This document shows positions 57,287 to 64,000 of a DNA stretch of 64,000 bases, one piece after another. The position numbers and the translations under genes were made by a program. Numbering within the stretch: position 1 is the first letter of the stretch; each line of letters opens with the position of its first letter. The notes under the pieces were generated by a model, which worked only from the letters and a program-made list of their open reading frames with translations, was not told where the DNA came from and searched no databases. The DNA is from Deltaproteobacteria bacterium (GTDB lineage Bacteria; Myxococcota_A; UBA9160; UBA4427): positions 62,001-126,000 of the forward strand of contig JAJDAO010000078.1 in NCBI GenBank assembly GCA_029261835.1, in the 5' to 3' direction.

Positions 57287-58573
57287 TCAGAGCGAGGAGA
57301 TCTCTCCAGCGGTCTGTCGCAACTTCTTTTGGTATTCGCGAAGGTCGACGGGCCGGCGTGCCACACCCGTGTCCATGGCCGCCTGTGCGACCGCCGGTGC
57401 AACATAGATGAGCACACGTGAGTCGAAGGGCTTGGGGATGATGTAATTGGGCCCGAAATCGAACGATTCGCCCGGGTAGGCACGTTTCACGACCTCGGGT
57501 ACGGCTTCGCCCCTTCGCGCGAGCTCGGCCAGTGCTTGAACGGCCGCCTGCTTCATCTCCTCGTTGATCGCGCTGGCGCGCACATCGAGCGCACCGCGAA
57601 AAATGAACGGGAAGCCCAGCACGTTGTTGACCTGGTTCGGGTAGTCGGAGCGCCCGGTCGCGGTGATGGCGTCGCTCCTCACCGTCTTCACGTCATCGGG
57701 TGATATCTCTGGGTCGGGATTCGCCATGGCGAATATGATCGGTGCGTCGGCCATCGACTTGACCATCTCTTTGGTCATCAGGCCCGCCATCGAGAGACCG
57801 ACGAAGACATCGGCTCCCACCAGGGCATCCTCCAAGGTACGCGCCTTGGTGTCCCCGGCGAATTCTTCCTTGTGGGGGTTCATGCCCTCTGTTCGACCCT
57901 TGTAGATCACGCCGCGGCTGTCGGTCATGAGAATGTTCTCAGCCTTCACGCCGAGATCCTTGTAGAGCTTCATGCAGGCGATGGAGGCGGCACCGGCTCC
58001 CGAGACAACGACCTTCACATCCTCGATCTTCTTCTTGATGATCGTCAACGCGTTGAGGAGCGCAGCAGCGGAGATGATTGCCGTGCCGTGCTGGTCATCA
58101 TGGAAGACTGGAATATCCAGCGTCTTCTTGAGTGTCTCCTCGATGTAGAAGCACTCTGGCGCCCGGATATCCTCCAGATTGATGCCGCCAAATGTCGGAG
58201 CGATCAACTGGCAGGTGCGAATCACCTCCTCGGCATCGGTGCTGTCGATCTCGATATCGAAGACGTCGATGTCGGCGAAACGCTTGAACAGAACGCCCTT
58301 GCCCTCCATCACGGGCTTGCCCGCCAATGCTCCGATATTTCCGAGCCCGAGCACGGCGGTCCCGTTGCTCACTACGGCCACGAGGTTTCCCTTGGCCGTG
58401 TAGCGATAGGCATCTTCCGGCTCCTGCTGGATTTCCAGACACGGAGCCGCGACACCAGGCGTGTAGGCGAGCGACAGGTCATCGGCTGTGATGGTTGGCT
58501 TCGTTGGAACGACCTTGATCTTTCCCGGGCGGCCTTCGCCATGATACGCGAGGGCCTTGTCCTTTAGGCTCAC
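57287..58573 (-). CDS. NAD(P)-dependent malic enzyme, MaeB-type single domain
   Basis: A 428-residue enzyme decarboxylating malate to pyruvate. Family segments are [10 protein letters not shown] near residue 35, [18 protein letters not shown], and the NAD(P) fold [11 protein letters not shown]. It lacks the phosphotransacetylase-like domain of longer MaeB proteins. GTG 58573 has AGAGGATC about nine bases upstream; an in-frame ATG at 58627 would add 18 residues. It is followed by the CYTH gene. Confidence 0.93.
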   Translation of the reverse strand: MSLKDKALAYHGEGRPGKIKVVPTKPTITADDLSLAYTPGVAAPCLEIQQEPEDAYRYTAKGNLVAVVSNGTAVLGLGNIGALAGKPVMEGKGVLFKRFADIDVFDIEIDSTDAEEVIRTCQLIAPTFGGINLEDIRAPECFYIEETLKKTLDIPVFHDDQHGTAIISAAALLNALTIIKKKIEDVKVVVSGAGAASIACMKLYKDLGVKAENILMTDSRGVIYKGRTEGMNPHKEEFAGDTKARTLEDALVGADVFVGLSMAGLMTKEMVKSMADAPIIFAMANPDPEISPDDVKTVRSDAITATGRSDYPNQVNNVLGFPFIFRGALDVRASAINEEMKQAAVQALAELARRGEAVPEVVKRAYPGESFDFGPNYIIPKPFDSRVLIYVAPAVAQAAMDTGVARRPVDLREYQKKLRQTAGEISSL

Positions 58574-58851
58574 TGGATGATCCTCTTGAATTCTGTCTAG
58601 AAAGCTAAATGGTTGGTGATTGGGCACTCTCGGGCCACGGATTCGTCGCCGCTCCGTCGGGGCCAGGGCGACTTCCCGTGCCGGAGTCGGTACCGCAAAA
58701 ACGACGCCGGACCCGGTCGGCGGGGTGCCTCCACGGGTCCACGAGCGCGGAGTCTATCAGATCTCCCCCACTCGCGCCGACGAGAAAGACCTAGCTCATT
58801 CGGAGGGTTGTGGTCCGCTGAGGCGGGCGGCCGCATTCGAGGCGGGCGGTC

Positions 58852-59991
58852 TCAGCCGGCCAGTAGCTCGCGTCCAATGACCATTCGCTGAATCTGATTC
58901 GTCCCCTCGTAGATCTGCATCAGCTTGGCATCTCGCATCAGCTTTTCGACGGGATACTCCTTCGTGTAGCCATTGCCGCCGAAGATCTGAACGGCATCCA
59001 CGGTGGCCTTCATGGCCGCGTCGGTGGCGAAACACTTCGCCATCGATGAGTACTTGGAGGCCCGCATGCCTTGATCGATCATGCAGGCGGATTGCATCGT
59101 GAGCAATCGGCTCGCCTCGATGTCCTTCGCCATATCGGCCAGCATGAACTGGATTGCCTGGAACTCGCCGATCGCGGAGCCGAAGGCCCGTCGCTCCCGC
59201 GCGTAGGCGATGCATTCCTCCAACGCGCGGCTCGCGATCCCGACCGCCAACGCGCCAATCATCGGGCGTGTGCGGTCGAGGGTCTTCATGGCGATCCCGA
59301 ATCCCTGGCCCTCTTCGCCCAGCCGCTGGCTGGCGGGCACGCGAACCCCGTCGAAATGGATCGAACGGGTATCGCTCGCCCGCTGCCCGAGCTTGTCTTC
59401 TTTCTTGCCCAGCTCGATGCCGGGCGTGTCCCGCGCAACGACGAAGGCGCAGACGCCCTTGTGGCGACTCGAGCGATCCAGCGTGGCAAACACCGTGAAG
59501 AAGTCGGCGACTCCGCCATTGGTGATCCAGGCCTTGGTGCCGGTGAGGAGATAATCGTCACCGTCCTTCTCGGCCAGCATCTGGAGGCCGGCCACGTCCG
59601 AGCCGGCCCCGGGCTCGGAGAGACAGAATGACACCAGCTTGAACTCGTCGGCGCACGGCGCCAGCCACTGCTTCTGCTGATCCTCGCTGCCGCCGACCAA
59701 GATCGGGGTCAGCCCCAGATCGTTGCACATCACCGAGGTCGCGATTCCCGCGCACCCTCGTGCGACCTCCGTGGTGGCGACACAGGAGGCCTCGATGGAG
59801 AGACCGACCCCGCCGAGTTCCGACGGAACGCAGGTGCTGACGAGCCCGAGTTCCCATGCCTTCTCGATTACGGCTCGCGGAAACTCACCGCTCTGGTCGT
59901 GATCGGCCGCAATCGGAATGACCTCTTCCTCGGCAAATCGCCGAGCGGTTTCCTGCAGTGCGAGTAGCTCGTCGTCGAGGGCGAATTGCAT
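58852..59991 (-). CDS. Acyl-CoA dehydrogenase
   Basis: A 379-residue flavoenzyme of the short/medium-chain type. Signatures include [31 protein letters not shown], and the catalytic Glu in [15 protein letters not shown] 59991 has GGGAG seven bases upstream and starts the family N-terminus; about 100 Arg-rich residues in the open frame upstream were dropped. It lies downstream of an IclR regulator gene on the same strand, which may control it. The chain-length specificity is unknown. Confidence 0.93.
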   Translation of the reverse strand: MQFALDDELLALQETARRFAEEEVIPIAADHDQSGEFPRAVIEKAWELGLVSTCVPSELGGVGLSIEASCVATTEVARGCAGIATSVMCNDLGLTPILVGGSEDQQKQWLAPCADEFKLVSFCLSEPGAGSDVAGLQMLAEKDGDDYLLTGTKAWITNGGVADFFTVFATLDRSSRHKGVCAFVVARDTPGIELGKKEDKLGQRASDTRSIHFDGVRVPASQRLGEEGQGFGIAMKTLDRTRPMIGALAVGIASRALEECIAYARERRAFGSAIGEFQAIQFMLADMAKDIEASRLLTMQSACMIDQGMRASKYSSMAKCFATDAAMKATVDAVQIFGGNGYTKEYPVEKLMRDAKLMQIYEGTNQIQRMVIGRELLAG

Positions 59992-60119
59992 CACTAACTC
60001 CCGGTCATACTTGTCTGGAGGCGTTTGAGGATAACCCTCGCGAACGGCGGGCGGGGCCGCGAAAATACGGGAGCGAAGCGCGCGCGCAAGGGTGAGGGTG
60101 GGGGCGGGGAAAGCGACGT

Positions 60120-60908
60120 TCAGAGGCCGTGCCCGAGCTCCTGAGAAAGCTGCTCCGCGGCGGCGACCACCATGCGCCCCACATCGCCGTTGAGCGCCTC
60201 CTGTGACAGGCGGGACGCGGGGCCCGAGAGAGAGATTGCGGCCACCACGCAGCCGCTGGCGTCGTGGACCGGAGCCGCGACGCATCGCATGCCGCCGACG
60301 CACTCCTCAAGATCGACCGCAAAGCCCTGAGCCGACACCGAACGCAGCTGGTCGAAGAGCTTCTGGGAATCGACGATCGTCGCCTCCGTGCGCGCCGACA
60401 GTTCGGTCGGGGACGCGATGATCCGGCTGAAGTGCTGCTGACGCGAGAGATCGCCGCAACCGACAAGAACCTTGCCCAGAGCGGTACAGTGGACCGGCAG
60501 TCGTTGCCCTACCCGCAGGGCCGTGAGCAGCATCTGGTCTGGCAGCACGCCGTCGAGGTGTACGACCTCGAAGTCCCGCAGCACGGCGAGGTGGGCCGTC
60601 TCCCCAGCCTTTCGCACGAGCTCTTCCAGAACGGGCCGGGCCCGTCGCAATAGAGTGTGCCCGCGCGAGAACGCCTGGCCAAGCTCGAGGCAACGCGTTC
60701 CGAGTCGGTATCGCTCGCTCGCGGGGCTCTGCTCGATGTAACCCCCCTGCTCCAGAGTGGCGAGCAGCCGAAAGACGTTGTTCTTGTGAAGACCGAGACG
60801 ACGGGACAGGTCGCTGACCCCGAGTTCGTCCTCGCGATAGAACGCCTCGAGCATTCTCAATGCGTTGCTCACCGTCTGGATCGAATAGTCGCTCTTCGGC
60901 TTCGCCAT
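60120..60908 (-). CDS. IclR-family transcriptional regulator
   Basis: A 262-residue regulator. The winged helix-turn-helix spans residues ~8-70 ([21 protein letters not shown]). The effector domain has [17 protein letters not shown] and the conserved [11 protein letters not shown] near residue 210. ATG 60908 begins the family-like sequence; the longer open frame upstream was rejected. It precedes the acyl-CoA dehydrogenase gene by 128 bases, the likely target. Confidence 0.92.
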   Translation of the reverse strand: MAKPKSDYSIQTVSNALRMLEAFYREDELGVSDLSRRLGLHKNNVFRLLATLEQGGYIEQSPASERYRLGTRCLELGQAFSRGHTLLRRARPVLEELVRKAGETAHLAVLRDFEVVHLDGVLPDQMLLTALRVGQRLPVHCTALGKVLVGCGDLSRQQHFSRIIASPTELSARTEATIVDSQKLFDQLRSVSAQGFAVDLEECVGGMRCVAAPVHDASGCVVAAISLSGPASRLSQEALNGDVGRMVVAAAEQLSQELGHGL

Positions 60909-61370
60909 GGGCTTCACTCTACTCGATCGGCCAGTGCCGCGGCACTTCGTGGTGCAACGCACTCGAAGTGACGCCGGCACATGTGCGAGCGACGGATGCA
61001 AGAAACGTCATGGCAAGAAGCATCAGAACGCGCGGACCACCGCGCCTCTGCGCAAGCCAAGGAGCGCTCGCCGGATCGACAGAGTGTCATGAATCGCACC
61101 GATGATGCGGGCAGTAGACCAATGGGTGCGATCTACGGGGCCCAGGGGGTAGGCCATTCTTACCGTAGAGCCGGGAGGGGTGTCAAGAATTGCAGTGCTC
61201 GGCGGGGCATCGAATCGGCATCTGTCCCGAGTATGTGTAGTCGTCTTCCGCGCGAGCGTGGCGATGAGAAAGGCATTTTCTCCCGCTTTGTCGGCGAGCA
61301 TTTTTTTGCACGGAGCGCCGAGTACAGAGCGCACCGAAGAACCGTTTCGGGACGCGCAAAGCATGACGCC
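60909..61370. other. Intergenic region between iclR-type gene and lspA
   Basis: About 460 bases without a supportable gene. It should contain the leftward promoter for the regulator. AT-rich patches near 61270-61305 are visible, but no clear promoter, terminator or RNA structure was recognised. Confidence 0.45.
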
Positions 61371-61901
61371 TCAATCGTCCGTCTCTCGTTCTTCGCCGGC
61401 CTCTGCCCGCGAGGCTCCTTCCCACGCGAGCAGTTCGAGCATGAGGGTCGAGGCCCCCACGACGATGAAGGTGTCCGCCAGATTGAAGTCGGGCCACGAA
61501 TGCTCTCCCCAAAGACGAAAGTGGAGAAAGTCGACCACCTCACCGCGCAAGACACGATCGATCAAGTTCCCAATGGCGCCGCCCATGATGAGCCCGAGCG
61601 CCAGTGAGTTGAACCGATCCCCAGGGGCCAGGCCGCGGTAGAAAGAGCTGATCACGGCGATCGCCACGCTGGAGACGACCAGGAACACCACCAGCCGCCA
61701 ATGCGACGACCAGTCGGAGAGCAGGCCAAAGGCCGCACCCGGATTGCGGACGTGCGCAATGAAGAAGAAGCCATCCACGACCGGGATTCGGTCCGTCAGT
61801 GAGCCGACGGCGATATTGCTCGAAACCCAGGCCTTGCTGAGCTGGTCACTGGGGACTGTGCACAGAAGCGTAGCGACAAGCACGCGAAGCTTGGGCGTCA
61901 T
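61371..61901 (-). CDS. lspA: Lipoprotein signal peptidase II
   Basis: A 176-residue membrane aspartic protease with four hydrophobic segments. Conserved pieces are D-Q-L-S-K near the start, the N-P-G-A-A-F-G motif, G-G-A-I-G-N-L-I-D-R with one catalytic Asp, and F-N-L-A-D with the other. It cleaves the signal peptides of prolipoproteins in the inner membrane. The last ~20 residues form a charged tail. The TPR lipoprotein gene upstream is on the same strand. Confidence 0.95.
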   Translation of the reverse strand: MTPKLRVLVATLLCTVPSDQLSKAWVSSNIAVGSLTDRIPVVDGFFFIAHVRNPGAAFGLLSDWSSHWRLVVFLVVSSVAIAVISSFYRGLAPGDRFNSLALGLIMGGAIGNLIDRVLRGEVVDFLHFRLWGEHSWPDFNLADTFIVVGASTLMLELLAWEGASRAEAGEERETDD

Positions 61902-61971
61902 GCGGCGTCAAAGCCCCAGCGAGTCGACTTCCCCCTGGTCGCGGCACGTTGCCGGCCCGAACGGTGGCCCG

Positions 61972-62550
61972 TCAACGCAGCTCTTCCGCGCTGAGATAGC
62001 CGTCGCGCCACACCACGGGGGCCAGCTCCCGAGCACGTTCGAGATACAGCACTCCGTCCTGCCCACGTCCCGCGGAATGCAGGGCTCGACCACGCAAGCC
62101 GATCAGGTGGGCACTGACGCGCGGCCCCGCCAGCCCCTCTGTCTCGAAGAGGGCCGCCGCTTGGTCGAGCAACTCGATCGCTCCCCCCGAATCGCTGGCA
62201 TCGAGACGGTGCCGAGCCAGGGCAAGGTAGGCGTAGGGGTTGGTCGGATCCACCTGGATCGCCCGCTCGTAGCCACCCTGAGCCTGCTCGGCCGCGCCGG
62301 CTGCATCGGCTTCGAGACCCTGCGCGACGAGTCTGGTGGAGGCCCGACGTGCCGGATCTCCCTGTCCCACGACCTCGGAGAGCCGCATCGATTCGGCCCC
62401 CCCGTAGCGGTGGCCTCGGCCGGTCATCCCGCAGCCCGCCAGCATGACGATCAGGCTGCAGTGAAGCACGACCACACATGCGAGCGCGACGAGAGCCCGA
62501 CCGCTCCTGCGCCCGGATCCGCCTGTAGAGGCTCCGCCATTCACCAGCAT
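61972..62550 (-). CDS. TPR-repeat lipoprotein
   Basis: About 192 residues. A basic N-region and hydrophobic stretch lead to a clear lipobox L-A-G-C (Cys40). Two or more tetratricopeptide repeats follow (Y-E-R-A-I-Q-V-D-P-T-N-P-Y-A-Y-L-A-L-A, then A-I-E-L-L-D-Q-A-A-A-L-F-E). ATG 62550 is chosen because it leaves a normal leader; a longer frame extends upstream. It lies 25 bases downstream of the penicillin-binding protein gene, so it may help assemble or regulate cell-wall synthesis, as some TPR lipoproteins do. Confidence 0.78.
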   Translation of the reverse strand: MLVNGGASTGGSGRRSGRALVALACVVVLHCSLIVMLAGCGMTGRGHRYGGAESMRLSEVVGQGDPARRASTRLVAQGLEADAAGAAEQAQGGYERAIQVDPTNPYAYLALARHRLDASDSGGAIELLDQAAALFETEGLAGPRVSAHLIGLRGRALHSAGRGQDGVLYLERARELAPVVWRDGYLSAEELR

Positions 62551-62575
62551 CACTCCGCGTCGGGTATTCGTGCGC

Positions 62576-64000
62576 TCACCGTCCGAACAATCCTTTGAGG
62601 GTACGGCGAAAGAAGCCGGGCCGCCTGTCGCGATCGCGCACCGCCGCGCCCGGCGGACAGGTCTCGACGGGTGCGGTGCCGCGAACGAAGAGCTCGCGCC
62701 GATGCTGCGGACATCCGCGTAGTGCTCGCGCCCCACTCAGCGGATCGATCTCGACCTCCTCGATGCCGGCAGGCCGCCGGAAGGCACCCCGAACGCGACT
62801 GCCGACGACCTCCTTCATGAAGTCCGTCCAGATGGGCAGGGCCCCATAGCTGCTCGGTCGACCAATGCTCCTCGGCTCGTCGTACCCGAGCCAGACCACG
62901 GCCACGAGCTCGGGCGTGAAGCCGACGAACCAAAGGTCGTACTCCTCGTCCGTGGTACCCGTCTTACCCGCGATCGGTCCCGTCAGCCCGCTGGCGCGCA
63001 CGCGAGCGGCGGTGCCCCGATCGACGACGCCCTCGAGCAGCGAAACGGCAAGATATGCGGTGGCGGGATCGAGCACTGAGACCGAGCCCTCCAACGGGCG
63101 ATTCTCATGCGCCATGCCGCCCGCCTCCACGACGTCGACGAAGGTTCGCGGAGTCGGACGACGGCCGCCGTTGGCCAACGTCGCGTAGGCACGTGCGATT
63201 TCAATCGGGGAGACCTCTGCGGTCCCCAGTGCGAGGCTGGGAACCCGGGGCAGGGGGCTCGAGATCCCGAGTGCGTGCGCCATGGTGATGATGCGATCGA
63301 CCCCCACATGCTGTGCCAGACGAGCGGCCGGTACATTGAGCGAGCGCTCGATGGCCTCGCGAAGCGAGACAACACCTCGAAACGAGTGGTCGTAGTTCTC
63401 GGGGCTCCAAGTCCCGGCTGGTGTGTCGACAACGAGGGGCGCGTCTTCGAGCTGACTCGCGAGCGTAGCCGCAGGTCCGCTCGTGGGATCGAGCGCCGCC
63501 ACGTAGACAAAGGGCTTGAAGACGCTGCCGACCTGCCGCCGTGCCTGGGTGCAGCGGTTGAACTGCGAAGCGCCGTAATCGCGTCCGCCCACCAGCGCCA
63601 GCACTTCTCCCGTCTGAGGCCGTAGGGCGAGCAGGCAGCCCTGGAGCCGGTCTCGAGACTCCACGTCGTCGGAGACCCTTCCCTCAACGCGCTCGAGGCC
63701 GGCTCTCAGAGCTCGCGCGGCGGCGCGCTGCATACGCGGATCCAACGTGGAGTAGATGCGCAGCCCCTCCGAGGCCAGCACCGCCTCGTCGTAGACCTCG
63801 GGAAGCTGCTGACTGAGGGCGTCGAGGAAGTAGCGAACCTCGCCCGACTCCGGACTCACCGCCGCCACGCGGAGCGGCTCGGCGACAGCACGCGAGAGCT
63901 CGCGATCGTCGATGTGCCCCTGCTCGTGCATGAGCTCGAGCACCAGATCTCGGCGGGCCGTCGCCCGTTCGGGACGACGGTGGGGGGAGATGCCGTTGGG
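62576..64000 (-). CDS. Class A penicillin-binding protein (5' part outside window)
   Basis: At least 474 residues are visible; the N-terminal part is off the edge. The first residues (P-N-G-I-S-P-H-R-R-P-E-R-A) match the end of a glycosyltransferase domain of PBP1-type enzymes. The transpeptidase domain is complete: S-x-x-K as G-S-V-F-K-P-F, S-x-N as R-S-L-N-V, and K-T-G as G-K-T-G-T-T. A basic C-terminal tail ends P-G-F-F-R-R-T-L-K-G-L-F. These enzymes polymerise and crosslink peptidoglycan. No internal start is proposed: the frame runs to the window edge. Confidence 0.93.
   Translation of the reverse strand, partial: PNGISPHRRPERATARRDLVLELMHEQGHIDDRELSRAVAEPLRVAAVSPESGEVRYFLDALSQQLPEVYDEAVLASEGLRIYSTLDPRMQRAAARALRAGLERVEGRVSDDVESRDRLQGCLLALRPQTGEVLALVGGRDYGASQFNRCTQARRQVGSVFKPFVYVAALDPTSGPAATLASQLEDAPLVVDTPAGTWSPENYDHSFRGVVSLREAIERSLNVPAARLAQHVGVDRIITMAHALGISSPLPRVPSLALGTAEVSPIEIARAYATLANGGRRPTPRTFVDVVEAGGMAHENRPLEGSVSVLDPATAYLAVSLLEGVVDRGTAARVRASGLTGPIAGKTGTTDEEYDLWFVGFTPELVAVVWLGYDEPRSIGRPSSYGALPIWTDFMKEVVGSRVRGAFRRPAGIEEVEIDPLSGARALRGCPQHRRELFVRGTAPVETCPPGAAVRDRDRRPGFFRRTLKGLFGR

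Overview
The window is GC-rich, densely coded bacterial chromosome. Most of it is housekeeping: an rpsU-dnaG-rpoD block, rho-prfA-prmC leading into his genes, rng-rplU-rpmA-obg-proB-proA-nadD-rsfS, selA, tatA-tatC and lspA. Sigma-54-type regulation, many two-component proteins and a MinD-like ATPase coupled to an HTH protein suggest a lineage of the former Deltaproteobacteria (Myxococcota, Desulfobacterota, Binatota or a relative). That placement is inference. No phage, plasmid, CRISPR array or complete transposase gene was seen; mobile DNA is limited to short inverted-repeat elements.

Layout. 0-6.3 kb: a clipped lipoprotein, a YhhN-like membrane protein, a phytoene-desaturase-like flavoprotein translationally coupled to a flavin/[2Fe-2S] reductase, tRNA-Ile(CAU), and a GltD-like oxidoreductase. 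6.3-12.6 kb (minus): an SPFH-GYF protein with a multi-zinc-ribbon partner, then rpoD, dnaG and rpsU. 13-20.4 kb (minus): rho, prfA, prmC, hisD, hisB, hisH, hisF. 21.2-26.2 kb (minus): selA, a MinD/ParA ATPase, a J-like/RodZ-type HTH protein, an RluD-type pseudouridine synthase and pgeF. 26.7-35.3 kb (plus): RNase E/G, ribosomal proteins L21 and L27, Obg, proline synthesis, NadD, RsfS, a ComF-type protein and a small SH3-like protein. 35.4-45.2 kb (minus): a PAS-HisKA-REC protein, thioredoxin reductase, an unknown membrane protein paired with a REC-PAS protein, a YkvA-like protein, plant-type glutamate-cysteine ligase with a DUF84 NTPase, and an M23 peptidase. 45.4-49.8 kb: an M20 peptidase, an aminotransferase, a GNAT acetyltransferase and a secreted unknown.

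49.9-55.5 kb (plus) is the most interesting region. It holds a chimaeric protein joining a degenerate sigma-54-activator AAA+ domain to a histidine-kinase dimerisation domain, an intact NtrC-type activator, an HD-GYP response regulator and a coupled PilZ protein. Good -24/-12 (sigma-54) promoter matches lie before the chimaera gene and before the HD-GYP gene, so the module may control itself and connect two-component input to cyclic-di-GMP output.

55.6-64 kb: tatA-tatC (plus); then on the minus strand a CYTH protein, malic enzyme, acyl-CoA dehydrogenase, an IclR regulator, lspA, a TPR lipoprotein and a class A penicillin-binding protein that runs off the window.

Other points of note: a HisD in which three of four family zinc ligands are replaced; a short inverted-repeat element whose end forms the hisB stop codon, with a related solo end at 4.6 kb; a perfect 20-bp inverted repeat that likewise supplies the stop codon of a 60-residue gene; and a Trp in the normally Gly position of the RpoD core-binding motif.
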